A DNA stretch of 64,000 nt from positions 244,024 to 308,023 of the forward strand of contig CANMVS010000008.1 in NCBI GenBank assembly GCA_947501445.1, in the 5' to 3' direction. Positions 8,682-16,364 of the stretch are shown piece by piece. Origin of the DNA: an uncultured Rhizobiaceae group bacterium (GTDB lineage Bacteria > Pseudomonadota > Alphaproteobacteria > Rhizobiales > Rhizobiaceae). The notes below the pieces were generated by a model that had not been told where the DNA came from, searched no databases, and worked only from the letters and a program-made list of their open reading frames with translations. Every line of letters begins with the position of its first letter. The first letter of the stretch is position 1. Position numbers and translations under genes: made by a program.

Positions 8682-9662
8682 TTAATTGCAACCAGCCAGC
8701 CTGGCGCGCTGTCTGACCAGTGATAAAACAATATCCAGGCTGGGCGTTGGACATTCCACCAGCCTGCCAAGTTCCGATACAGCTGCAACCAGCGCATCAA
8801 TCTCCATTGGCCTGCCGCTCTCAAGGTCCTGCAACATGCTGGTCTTGTGCGCACCAACTGCTTTTGCTGCCTCTATACGCTTGTCAATATCGACAGAAAA
8901 CCTGCTCCCCAGTGCTTCACCTACGGCTTGCAATTCAACCATTATTTGGGTGACCAGTCTGCGTGTTCCGGCATCACCCACGATCTCCTCCAATGTAGCG
9001 CCGGTCAGTGCGCTGATTGGATTGAAGGAGGCATTGCCCCAAAGCTTGATCCAGATTTCATCCCGTATGCGCGGACGTATCGGCGCCTTAAACCCGGCTG
9101 ACTGCATCAAACCGGCCAGAGTTGCAATCCGCTCACTGCGTGTGCCATCGGGTTCTCCGAGTGAAAATCGGTTGCCCGAGCGATGCTGGATGATACCTGG
9201 CGCTGTTGTTTCTGCAGCCGGGTATACCACGCAGCCGATTGCCCTTTGCGGGCCAATGCCGTCCCAGATAGTTCCCTGCGGATCAACCGTATCAATTCGC
9301 ACATCGTCAAACCGGCCGCCCAGTTTGTAAAAATACCACCAGGGAACACCGTTTACGGCAAAGACCACTGCGGTATCTTTGCCCAGTAATGGTTGCATGG
9401 AGGAAACGACGGCGGGCAGGGAATGGGCTTTCAATGTCACAATGACGAAATCCTGCGGACCCAGATCCGCCGGATTGTCGGTTGCTGTCACCTTGCAAAC
9501 ATCAGTCTGGTCCCCCTCAATCAGGGTTAATCCATTTTCACGAATGGCCTGAAGGTGCGGACCACGCGCGACCAGCGAAACCTGCGCCTCGGTCCGCGAT
9601 AATCGGGCACCCAGATAACCGCCAATCGCACCAGCGCCAAAAATACAGATGCGGTTCATCAC
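8682..9662 (-). CDS. Ketopantoate reductase family (ApbA/PanE-like) oxidoreductase
   Basis: A 326-residue NAD(P)-dependent reductase. The N-terminal Rossmann motif is CIFGAGAIGGYLGARL (residues 5-20). The family Lys and Asn appear in DEIWIKLWGNASFNPISALTGAT, and the C-terminal helical domain has the conserved AHKTSMLQDLESGRPMEIDAL. Classical PanE makes pantoate, but many catabolic paralogues reduce other 2-oxo acids. The operon partners here (FAH-family hydrolase and AMP-dependent ligase) suggest a degradative role rather than vitamin synthesis. Its start overlaps the ligase stop by four bases (ATGA). Confidence 0.88.
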   Translation of the reverse strand: MMNRICIFGAGAIGGYLGARLSRTEAQVSLVARGPHLQAIRENGLTLIEGDQTDVCKVTATDNPADLGPQDFVIVTLKAHSLPAVVSSMQPLLGKDTAVVFAVNGVPWWYFYKLGGRFDDVRIDTVDPQGTIWDGIGPQRAIGCVVYPAAETTAPGIIQHRSGNRFSLGEPDGTRSERIATLAGLMQSAGFKAPIRPRIRDEIWIKLWGNASFNPISALTGATLEEIVGDAGTRRLVTQIMVELQAVGEALGSRFSVDIDKRIEAAKAVGAHKTSMLQDLESGRPMEIDALVAAVSELGRLVECPTPSLDIVLSLVRQRARLAGCN

Positions 9663-11173
9663 ACCAGCCCCAGTTTTTCCGCCAGTCCTATACGCTGCAA
9701 TTTGCCTGTCGCGCCTTTGGGAATTTCATCACGAATGATGATGGTGGACGGTACCTTGAATTTTGCCAATTGCTGCCCGGCAAATGCCTTGAGTTCCGTT
9801 TCATCGGCGCTCGCGCCATCCTTGAATACGATCACGGCTGCCACGGCTTCACCAAGTTTATCGTGGGGCAGCGCAAATGTTACGACCTGGTCGACCGCTG
9901 GATGGGCCTGCAGAACATCATCCACCTCGCGCGGCGCAATCTTTTCGCCGCCACGATTTATGATTTCTTTTAGCCGGCCGGAGATCGTGAGGTAGCCTTC
10001 GTTGTCAAGGAACCCCAAATCACCGGTGCGAAACCAACCGTTTGCAAATGCAGTTTCATTGGCTTGCGGGTTGTTTTCATATCCGGCAAAAACATTGGGG
10101 CCACGAATGACAATCTCACCTTGCTGGTTGGGTGCTTTCAGTTCTGCATCCTCCCCAAGGATTGCGATCTGAGGACCGGCCGCCTGACCGACCGTACCGG
10201 GCTTGCGTTCCATGGGCGGCAAAGGATTGGACGCCATCTGGTGCGCGGCCTCAGTCATGCCATAGGCCTCGATGACCGGGCAATCGAAGGTTGATTCCAG
10301 CTCCAGCATGACCGGTGGTGGCAGGGATGATGATGATGAACGGATAAACCGCAAACGGCCGTTTTCGATTGACGCTCTATTGCGTTGCGCACGGCTGACA
10401 ATAGCCTGATGCATGGTTGGCACGGCGGTATACCAGGTGGGATTTGTCGTATCCAGCCAGTGAAAGAATTTCAATGCATTAAAGCCGGGTGTGCATACCA
10501 CATGGGCACCAGCCGACATCGAAGACAACAGCGATGCAATCAGGCCGTGGATATGAAAAAGCGGCATGATGTTCAAACCCACATCTGAGGGCTGCAAAGC
10601 AAGTGAAGCGCCTATGTGATCGGCTGAGGCCAGCAGGTTTTTTGTGTGCAAGGGCACCAGTTTGGGGCGCGACGTTGTGCCGGATGTATGCAGAACCAAG
10701 GCTTCGTCGGTGGCGTCAGACCAGTTGGTAAACACTCCGGAATCTGCTGATTGATTATTGTCGAGATGGAAGCTACCGGCGGGGTCCGTTTCATCCCAAT
10801 TAATCTTTAGGACGGGGATACACAGTTCCTGCGCTGCTTCAAGGGCAGGAGATGTGCTGCCCGCTTCGACAATAACGGCTTTTGCGCCAAGGTCTTCGAG
10901 GTAAAAGAGGAACTCGCTTTTTTTGTACGCCGGATTCAACGGGGCTGCGGATGCACAACTCGCGACACAGAGGAATGCGCTCGCCATTTCCGGGCCATTT
11001 GGCAGCACAATGGCAACACGGTCTGTCTTTTCGATGTGGCATGCGCGCAAGCCGATTGCGGTTTGTTGTAATTGTACCGTCAGGGCCAGATAGGACAGAT
11101 CCGGGCGATCCGGTGCGCCAATCGCCGGGGATGCGGGGTCGGCCCGATTGAGGCGTTCAAAAATTGAGTCCAT
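9659..11173 (-). CDS. AMP-dependent acyl-CoA synthetase, oxalyl-CoA/AAE3-like
   Basis: A 504-residue adenylate-forming ligase. Core motifs are present: the P-loop LHTSGTTSRPKLVPL, YGMTEA, the GWFRTGDLGFLDNEGYLTISGR hinge block, RGGEKIAPREVD and the catalytic C-terminal Lys in PKGATGKLQR. N-terminal wording such as APLNPAYKKSEFLFYLEDLGAKAVIV resembles the oxalyl-CoA synthetase group (plant AAE3, yeast Pcs60), though related short-chain ligases cannot be excluded. It lies between an FAH-family hydrolase upstream (36-base gap) and a ketopantoate-reductase-like enzyme downstream (overlap), so the three probably act on one small acid. Confidence 0.85.
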   Translation of the reverse strand: MDSIFERLNRADPASPAIGAPDRPDLSYLALTVQLQQTAIGLRACHIEKTDRVAIVLPNGPEMASAFLCVASCASAAPLNPAYKKSEFLFYLEDLGAKAVIVEAGSTSPALEAAQELCIPVLKINWDETDPAGSFHLDNNQSADSGVFTNWSDATDEALVLHTSGTTSRPKLVPLHTKNLLASADHIGASLALQPSDVGLNIMPLFHIHGLIASLLSSMSAGAHVVCTPGFNALKFFHWLDTTNPTWYTAVPTMHQAIVSRAQRNRASIENGRLRFIRSSSSSLPPPVMLELESTFDCPVIEAYGMTEAAHQMASNPLPPMERKPGTVGQAAGPQIAILGEDAELKAPNQQGEIVIRGPNVFAGYENNPQANETAFANGWFRTGDLGFLDNEGYLTISGRLKEIINRGGEKIAPREVDDVLQAHPAVDQVVTFALPHDKLGEAVAAVIVFKDGASADETELKAFAGQQLAKFKVPSTIIIRDEIPKGATGKLQRIGLAEKLGLV

Positions 11174-11209
11174 ATGCCATCATCCTCTTTGGCCGTTTGG
11201 CAACGGCTT

Positions 11210-11896
11210 CTATGCGATATTGACCCGCAGCGTGCCAATACCCTCTATGTGACCGTGAAGCCTGTCATCGCGCTGAACCGGTCCAACACCCGCTGGCGTG
11301 CCGGTCAGTATAACGTCACCTGCCTGCAGGGTGAATAATGTGGACAAGGTGGCAATCATTTCCGGAATTTTCCAGATCATTTGATTGAGATCGCCGCTTT
11401 GTCGAACATCGCCATTGATCTTGAGCCAGATTTCACCCTGAACCGGATGGCCCGACACTTCTGCCGGAATCAGTTTTGAGCAGGGAGCTGAATGCTCAAA
11501 GGCTTTGCCGATTTCCCACGGTCGTCCCAGTTTCTTCATCTGGCCCTGCAGGTCGCGCCGGGTCATATCCAGTGAAACGGCATAGCCGTAGACACAATCA
11601 AGCGCCTGACTGATCGCAATATCCCTGCCACCTGATTTGAGGGCAACAGCAAGTTCTATCTCATGGTGAACATCACTGGTCTGGGCGGGATAGGGAAAAT
11701 CGACACCCTCGACCAGCAGATTGTCCGGGTTTTTCTGAAAAAAGAACGGTGGTTCCTTGTCCGGGTCATGGCCCATTTCAACCGCATAGGCGGCATAGTT
11801 GCGACCAACACAATAGATGCGATGCACCGGATACAAAGCACTGCTGCCGGATACTGGCAAAGTCACGGGCACATCGGGTGCAAAAACATAGTTCAT
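11210..11896 (-). CDS. Fumarylacetoacetate hydrolase family protein
   Basis: A 228-residue FAH-fold enzyme. Diagnostic parts are YCVGRNYAAYAVEMG, FFFQKNPDNLL, the metal-binding region DVHHEIELAVAL and GDVILTGTPAGVGPV near the C-terminus. Members hydrolyse or decarboxylate acylpyruvates and related dioxo acids using a divalent metal. I chose the ATG at 11896 because GGAAAG lies nine bases upstream; the frame extends to a GTG at 11929. It is the first gene of the FAH, ligase and reductase operon. The substrate is not identifiable. Confidence 0.86.
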   Translation of the reverse strand: MNYVFAPDVPVTLPVSGSSALYPVHRIYCVGRNYAAYAVEMGHDPDKEPPFFFQKNPDNLLVEGVDFPYPAQTSDVHHEIELAVALKSGGRDIAISQALDCVYGYAVSLDMTRRDLQGQMKKLGRPWEIGKAFEHSAPCSKLIPAEVSGHPVQGEIWLKINGDVRQSGDLNQMIWKIPEMIATLSTLFTLQAGDVILTGTPAGVGPVQRDDRLHGHIEGIGTLRVNIA

Positions 11897-11954
11897 CAAG
11901 TTATTCTTTCCGACAGCAAAAGGCACCACGAGGCCGCGAAGGAGCCATCATTCA

Positions 11955-12068
11955 TTCGGTTTCACCCGGACCGGTGCACGTTTTGTCATAAACGGGACAA
12001 CGGTCGCGGCCTTTGATTTTGTTGATGCATTCAGGTTTTGCCGCTTCGGCCAAAACCTGAATTGCTCT
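11955..12068 (+). repeat. Interspersed ~105-bp repeat, copy A
   Basis: The first of three copies of a short repeat. It runs from a GTTTCAC...CACGTTTTGTC...ACGGGACAACGGT block through TTTGATTTTGTTGATGCATTCAGG to AAAACCTGAATTGCTCTGG. The second half holds an imperfect hairpin (AGGTTTTG paired with CAAAACCT). It lies between the divergently placed FAH start and the end of the cyclic-nucleotide-binding gene, ending 11 bases from that gene's stop codon. Confidence 0.85.
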
Positions 12069-12079
12069 GGGTGACACGA

Positions 12080-12799
12080 TCACTGGAAAAGTCCACCAAT
12101 GGTCGGATCGGTATTGGCGTATTTACTGTCTATGCGACTTGCACTGACAGCGACTTTGCGTGCCATGTCTCTGGCAAGCAGGGATTCGATGGCAATTTTC
12201 AACTTCGGTTGCTGTGCCATTGCGCTTGCCAGTCGTTTGCGTGGCCATTCGACAATCTGGCTACCGGCATTGGCTGTCACGGTTGCGGAGGCTGGTGTGC
12301 CGAGCATCAGTGATATCTCACCAACAAAATGTTTGGGCGGCAGGGTGAAGACACCTTGACCCTGCTCAACATCAACGGACCCGTCTATGACAAAATAAAG
12401 GCTGTTCGGCACTTTGCCGACTTCAGTCAATCGCTCGCTTTTGGATAGTGTGTGAATTTGGCCATGATGCATGAAAGCGCGAAATTCGCTGGGCTGAACC
12501 CCGCCAAACATTGAAAATAATGCCAATTGATCCGCCGGAAGCAGGCGTGCCGAACGGCGCATCAAAAGCAGCACAAGGCCGGCAATATTTGCAAACGACG
12601 CAATCATTATTGCTGCTATTGCCTGCCACGGCAGAGCCTGCGCGGCTATAACAAAGCACAGCAGATAGATGAGCGAACCGATGAGCAACACAATGCGGAT
12701 CCTGACCAGCTCCTGGAAAAGCAGGGCGATTGCCTGAATGACACCTGCCACGATGAGCAGACTAACGGGATCAGTCATGAAATTGGCGTTGTCTTGCAC
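12080..12799 (-). CDS. Membrane cyclic-nucleotide-binding protein, Popeye-like
   Basis: A 239-residue protein. The N-terminal 85 residues hold three hydrophobic segments (about 12-26, 33-54 and 58-80), followed by a cNMP-binding-like domain (about 95-210) with LYFVIDGSVDVEQGQG, FVGEISLMLGTPASATVTA and a C-terminal helix. There is no HTH, channel or kinase output. Three membrane helices followed by a CRP-like domain is the architecture of animal Popeye proteins and their bacterial relatives. The phosphate-binding loop reads GEISLMLGTPASATV, close to the canonical GE...RSATV but without the Arg, so cyclic-nucleotide binding is uncertain. The GTG start at 12799 has GAGG nine bases upstream; an ATG at 12778 is the alternative. 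Confidence 0.78.
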   Translation of the reverse strand: MQDNANFMTDPVSLLIVAGVIQAIALLFQELVRIRIVLLIGSLIYLLCFVIAAQALPWQAIAAIMIASFANIAGLVLLLMRRSARLLPADQLALFSMFGGVQPSEFRAFMHHGQIHTLSKSERLTEVGKVPNSLYFVIDGSVDVEQGQGVFTLPPKHFVGEISLMLGTPASATVTANAGSQIVEWPRKRLASAMAQQPKLKIAIESLLARDMARKVAVSASRIDSKYANTDPTIGGLFQ

Positions 12800-12968
12800 C
12801 TTGTTTGACCTCGGATTTGGCTGCCTTGGCAGTTGGTTGGGCGATTATCGTACGATTCCGGACTGTGGAACAATGGGCAGGCGCGTTTTATGCAAATTAT
12901 TGATGGGGATTTGTGGCGGAATTTAAACCAGATGGTTCAGGAATGGATCGCAGCATACCCGTTCGTGA

Positions 12969-13991
12969 TTACATTGCCGGCGGCGCCAGTGAGCCGCGCA
13001 TCACGATTGTCGTGTCAATGCGTTGCGATGACACCTGTCTGCCTGCGCGCATGTCCAGGAGCAATTCGGCGGCACTATTTCCCATACGACGATGGGGCAC
13101 ATGGACTGTTGTGAGCGGTGGAGAGATGCCGCTAGCCAGATCGATATCGTCAAATCCGACCACCGATACATCATCTGGAACAATCAGCCCCAGTTCGCGC
13201 GCGCCCATTTGTGCACCGGCTGCAAGCACATCATTGCCGCAGATGATTGCCGTCGGCCTTGGAGATTGAGCCATCAGTGACTTGAAGGCATTTGCGCCCG
13301 AGCGCATATCATAGACTGATTCAATCAGTTGATCAGGCGCCAGGGACAGATCGGCGTTTGCCAGTGCCGTGCGCACGCCTGACACACGGGCCCTGGCTCT
13401 GTCATTGTCGGCCAGGACACCGGCGATCATGCCGATATTCGTATGACCCTTTTCCAGAACCCTTTTTGTCAGCTCCTGCGAGGATGCATCATTGGGAAAT
13501 CCAACATATGTGTGATCACGATCATCGTTCCAAACCCAGGCCAGAACATAAGGCAATCCACGGTTCTTGAGGAACGCATAGACCGATGGGTCACGGTCTT
13601 TTCCAATGAGCAACAGGCCATCAATGCCACGGGCGACCAGTGCCTGTATTTGCTGCCATTCCTGTTTGGTGTCGTAGTTGGAGCTTGCAATAAGCAGTGT
13701 GACATTGTCTTGGGCGAGGCGCTCCTGCATGGCCTGTATGCCCCGCGCAAAAATGGCGTTTTCAATGGTTGGTACAACGGCACCAATGGTATCGGTGCTG
13801 TTCATGGCGAGCGCGCGACCGCCAAAATGGGGCGCATAGCCCAACTCTTCCACAGCTCTTTTGACCCGTAATCCGGTTGCCTCGCGCACGCGCTTTGGAT
13901 CGTTGAGGAACCGTGAAACCGTGGCTGTGGAGACATTTGCCTTGAGGGCAACGTCATCAATAGTCGGATTTGGTTTGCGTATGTGATCCAT
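12969..13991 (-). CDS. LacI-family transcriptional regulator of the TRAP/HpsN-like operon
   Basis: A 340-residue LacI/GalR repressor. The N-terminal HTH is TIDDVALKANVSTATVSRFLND and the hinge helix lies near GLRVKRAVEELGYAPHFGGRALA. The periplasmic-binding-like effector domain follows, ending in GFDDIDLASGISPPLTTVHVP. The frame is open further upstream, but the family N-terminus fits the ATG at 13991. It is divergent from the TRAP operon, and two perfect 14-bp LacI-type palindromes (TGTAAGCGCTTACA) lie before that operon, so it very probably represses it until an inducer related to the imported substrate is present. A repeat copy lies just upstream of its start. Confidence 0.92.
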   Translation of the reverse strand: MDHIRKPNPTIDDVALKANVSTATVSRFLNDPKRVREATGLRVKRAVEELGYAPHFGGRALAMNSTDTIGAVVPTIENAIFARGIQAMQERLAQDNVTLLIASSNYDTKQEWQQIQALVARGIDGLLLIGKDRDPSVYAFLKNRGLPYVLAWVWNDDRDHTYVGFPNDASSQELTKRVLEKGHTNIGMIAGVLADNDRARARVSGVRTALANADLSLAPDQLIESVYDMRSGANAFKSLMAQSPRPTAIICGNDVLAAGAQMGARELGLIVPDDVSVVGFDDIDLASGISPPLTTVHVPHRRMGNSAAELLLDMRAGRQVSSQRIDTTIVMRGSLAPPAM

Positions 13992-14002
13992 CCTTATTGG
14001 GC

Positions 14003-14106
14003 TAGAGCAATTCGGGTTTTGACGGAATCGGCAAAACCTGAATGCATCAACAAAATCAACGACTGACACCGTTGTCCCGTTTCCGACAAAACGTGAAACG
14101 GTCTAA
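14003..14106 (-). repeat. Interspersed ~105-bp repeat, copy B
   Basis: The reverse complement of this stretch matches copies A and C over nearly its whole length: AGACCGTTTCACGTTTTGTC, then ACGGGACAACGGTGT, TTGATTTTGTTGATGCATTC and AATTGCTCTAG. It lies directly upstream of the lacI-family start codon, between that gene and the twin operators, so it is part of the regulator's 5' region. Confidence 0.88.
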
Positions 14107-14121
14107 TTGAGATTTGGGTCC

Positions 14122-14151
14122 TTGACAAGGGTACGGGTTTTATTGCTAAAT
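14122..14151 (+). promoter_or_regulatory. Candidate promoter of the TRAP operon
   Basis: A perfect TTGACA box (14122-14127) is followed after about 18 bases by a weak CTAAAT -10-like box that runs into the first LacI-type operator. A repressor bound there would block the -10/start region. The -10 assignment is tentative. Confidence 0.45.
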
Positions 14152-14166
14152 GTAAGCGCTTACATT
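14149..14166. promoter_or_regulatory. LacI-family operator 1
   Basis: An 18-bp perfect palindrome, AATGTAAGCGCTTACATT, with the central CG and TGTAAGCG half-site usual for LacI/GalR proteins. It overlaps the candidate -10 region of the TRAP operon. Confidence 0.85.
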
Positions 14167-14188
14167 ACGCGCTTTTTACATACGGCGC

Positions 14189-14206
14189 AATGTAAGCGCT
14201 TACAAT
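14189..14206. promoter_or_regulatory. LacI-family operator 2
   Basis: A second copy of the palindromic core TGTAAGCGCTTACA, with centre 40 bases from operator 1 (about four helical turns), on the leader side of the promoter. Two same-face sites suggest cooperative binding or a small loop. Confidence 0.83.
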
Positions 14207-14268
14207 GTGTGCCAGAAAACGGGTTGGCATCTGCAAACACACATCGACCGCCGGGAGGAGACGGATCA

Positions 14269-14457
14269 ATGCCAAACATTCTGCCATTTGCCGTTGCGAT
14301 TGTCCTGTTTGTACTCTTTTTCATCAATATCATCATCGGCCGATTTACCGGTGTTCTGATCATCGGGGATGTCGGCGAAGCGCTGATGCTATTTGCCGTC
14401 GCCATCGCCTTCACCATTGGAATTTTGATCGCGGAGCGCCGTGCCGTCCGCAAATAA
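14269..14457 (+). CDS. Small two-span membrane protein leading the TRAP operon
   Basis: A 62-residue protein with two hydrophobic segments (about 5-24 and 34-54) joined by a short GRFTGVLIIGDVGEAL loop and ending in a basic AERRAVRK tail. The ATG has a strong GGGAGGAG ribosome binding site eight bases upstream and follows the twin LacI operators, so it is the first gene of the operon; the binding-protein gene follows 45 bases later. I do not recognise a family. It could be an accessory subunit of the TRAP importer or a small stabilising peptide. Confidence 0.78.
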   Translation: MPNILPFAVAIVLFVLFFINIIIGRFTGVLIIGDVGEALMLFAVAIAFTIGILIAERRAVRK

Positions 14458-14502
14458 ACCCTCGGGTTCACTGAACAATTATCGCACGATCGGGAGGAAT
14501 AA

Positions 14503-15657
14503 ATGCGAGACTATAAGGACTTTAAGGAAATCAAGTCGCTTGAGCGACGCCGATTTTTGAAATTGACACGTTCTGCCGGCGTCACTGCGGCACTGGTTGC
14601 CGGTGCTTCCGGTGCTTTGCTGTCATCGGAAGCTTCTGCGCAAACCGCCAAGGAAGAACGTTCGCGTGAGAAGAATGCCAAATATACAATGACGATTGCG
14701 ACTGCATATATTCTGGGTGCTTCACGCTCCTATCCGATCATGCAGCTGGATCTGAAAGAAAACATCCAAAACGCATCCAACGGACAGATTTATGTCAAAC
14801 TGGCCGCTGGTGGCCAGTTGGGCGCCGGTGGTGCACTGGTTTCGCTGGTCCAAAATGGTACGATTCAGGCAGCCCAGCATTCCCTGTCCAACTTTGCACC
14901 CTTTGCGTCGGCAGTTGATCTGATCAACCTTCCCTATTTCTGTGGTGCCAATCAGCGTTTTGTCAATCTGGTCAATTCAGATGCCTGGCAAAAGGAAGTT
15001 CACCCCAAGATCGAAGCCAAGGGTTTCAAGCCATTGTTCTATGTGGTGATTGATCCACGGGTGGTGGCCATCCGCAAAGGTGGGGAAGGACCGGTCAAAA
15101 CACCAGCGGATCTGGCTGGCGTCAAATTCCGAGTACCCGGTTCCAAGATGCTGCAGCAATATTATCGCATGCTTGGCGCCAATCCGACACCGGTGGCCTG
15201 GGGGGAGACACCCTCTGCCATCAAACAGGGTGTCGCCGATGCGCTGGATCCATCCGTTGGTGCACTCTATGTCTTCGGCTTCAAGGATATTTTGTCCTAT
15301 GTGACCTTCAGTCAGGCAGTGCCTGACAGTCAGGTCTATTCCTGCAATCTGGAATGGTTCAACGCACTGCCTGCAGACCTTCAAAAGGCTGTTGAATTTG
15401 CATCTGAACTGACTGCCCACCAGAATCTGGCCAAAGTACCTTCCGCCCGTGCCTATGCCATGGCCGAGTTGGCCAATGCGGGGGTTGAATTCTATTCGCC
15501 TACAGAGAGCGAACTGGGTGAATGGAAAGCAGCCGGCGGTTATCAGCTGAGCCAGTGGGACACCTTCAAAACAGAACTGGCTGGCTCAATGGAACTGTTT
15601 GAAAAACTTGAAGAGGCGGCTGGAACCAAAGGTCGCTTTTACGTCCACGACGCCTGA
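14503..15657 (+). CDS. TRAP transporter substrate-binding protein (DctP family), Tat-exported
   Basis: A 384-residue DctP/TAXI-type binding protein. The N-terminus carries a twin-arginine signal (ERRRFLKLTRSAGVTAA, residues 15-31) and an ALA-type cleavage region near residue 48, so export is probably folded via Tat. Family marks include GQIYVKLAAGGQLGAGGALVSLVQNGTIQ and the substrate-binding Arg in AGVKFRVPGSKM. The ribosome binding site GGGAGGAA is strong. With the small and large permeases encoded next it forms a sodium-driven TRAP importer. The context suggests DHPS or a related three-carbon sulfonate/polyol as cargo (inference). Confidence 0.93.
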   Translation: MRDYKDFKEIKSLERRRFLKLTRSAGVTAALVAGASGALLSSEASAQTAKEERSREKNAKYTMTIATAYILGASRSYPIMQLDLKENIQNASNGQIYVKLAAGGQLGAGGALVSLVQNGTIQAAQHSLSNFAPFASAVDLINLPYFCGANQRFVNLVNSDAWQKEVHPKIEAKGFKPLFYVVIDPRVVAIRKGGEGPVKTPADLAGVKFRVPGSKMLQQYYRMLGANPTPVAWGETPSAIKQGVADALDPSVGALYVFGFKDILSYVTFSQAVPDSQVYSCNLEWFNALPADLQKAVEFASELTAHQNLAKVPSARAYAMAELANAGVEFYSPTESELGEWKAAGGYQLSQWDTFKTELAGSMELFEKLEEAAGTKGRFYVHDA

Positions 15658-15667
15658 TGCCTTTGTC

Positions 15668-15692
15668 GGTGGGCTGCTAATGGCAGCCCACC
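15668..15692 (+). other. Intercistronic hairpin between dctP- and dctQ-type genes
   Basis: A perfect 10-bp stem (GGTGGGCTGC with GCAGCCCACC, 5-base loop) just after the binding-protein stop codon, with no T-run. Such hairpins often protect the upstream message and so raise binding-protein yield over permeases; that role is inferred. Confidence 0.75.
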
Positions 15693-15744
15693 TGTGGCCG
15701 TTCATGGCTGATGGGAATCATGAAAACCCCGGGGAGATAAATCC

Positions 15745-16263
15745 GTGATTGGACGTATTCTCGTTGCACTGGATAAAAATGCCGAACGCTGGTTGCTACT
15801 GGTGTTCTATTCGATGCTTGTCATGACAATGGCTGTCGAAGTGGTCAGACGCGAATTGTTCTCCTACTCCTCCATCTGGGGAGAAGAGGTCGTGCGATAT
15901 GCGTTTATCTATCTGGCCTGGATTGGTGCGGCTTCTGCCGTTCGTGAGCGAGGCCATATCCGCATTGATGTCCTGTTTCATTTTGTCGGTGAACGCGGCA
16001 AGGCACTGCTCTACATTTTTGGTGATCTGGTCATGCTGGCGATTGCAGTTCTTGTGGTTTTTTATGCCTCTGAGCCGGTGATTACATCCTGGAAATTTGG
16101 CTCGGTCAGTCATGGACTGAGAGTGAGCATGGTGTGGTTTTTAATGGCTGTTCCCTTTGGTTTCTGCCTGATTACCATCCGATTACTGCAATCCCTGAAA
16201 CGGGATGTGAAGGACCTGGTTGCCGGTCGACCGGTTTATGAGGGTGGGCAACTGTTTGACTAG
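15745..16263 (+). CDS. TRAP transporter small permease (DctQ family)
   Basis: A 172-residue inner-membrane protein with four hydrophobic segments (about 18-38, 48-66, 88-108 and 128-148). The DctQ motif region SSIWGEEVVRYAFIYLAWIGAASAVRERGHIRID is well kept. It joins the large permease to make the TRAP channel. Its TAG stop codon overlaps the first bases of repeat copy C, so the repeat separates it from the large-permease gene in the same operon. Confidence 0.92.
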   Translation: MIGRILVALDKNAERWLLLVFYSMLVMTMAVEVVRRELFSYSSIWGEEVVRYAFIYLAWIGAASAVRERGHIRIDVLFHFVGERGKALLYIFGDLVMLAIAVLVVFYASEPVITSWKFGSVSHGLRVSMVWFLMAVPFGFCLITIRLLQSLKRDVKDLVAGRPVYEGGQLFD

Positions 16264-16364
16264 ACCGTTTCACGTTTTGTCAAATACGGGACAACGGTGT
16301 GGGCCTTTGATTTTGTAGATGCATTCAAGATTTGCCGAGTCCGTCAAATCCTGAATTGCTATAA
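16262..16364 (+). repeat. Interspersed ~105-bp repeat, copy C, inside the TRAP operon
   Basis: This matches copies A and B (AGACCGTTTCACGTTTTGTC, ACGGGACAACGGTGT, TTTGATTTTGTAGATGCATTC, CTGAATTGCT). It starts within the TAG stop of the DctQ-type gene and lies in a 249-base gap before the DctM-type gene, whereas other gaps in this operon are much shorter. The rest of the gap, 16365-16512, holds no gene I can support. Confidence 0.88.

Noticed and set aside
8682..9662. Pantothenate-pathway panE
   Set aside because: The fold matches, but operon partners are an FAH hydrolase and an acyl-CoA ligase and no pantothenate genes are near, so no pathway symbol was given.
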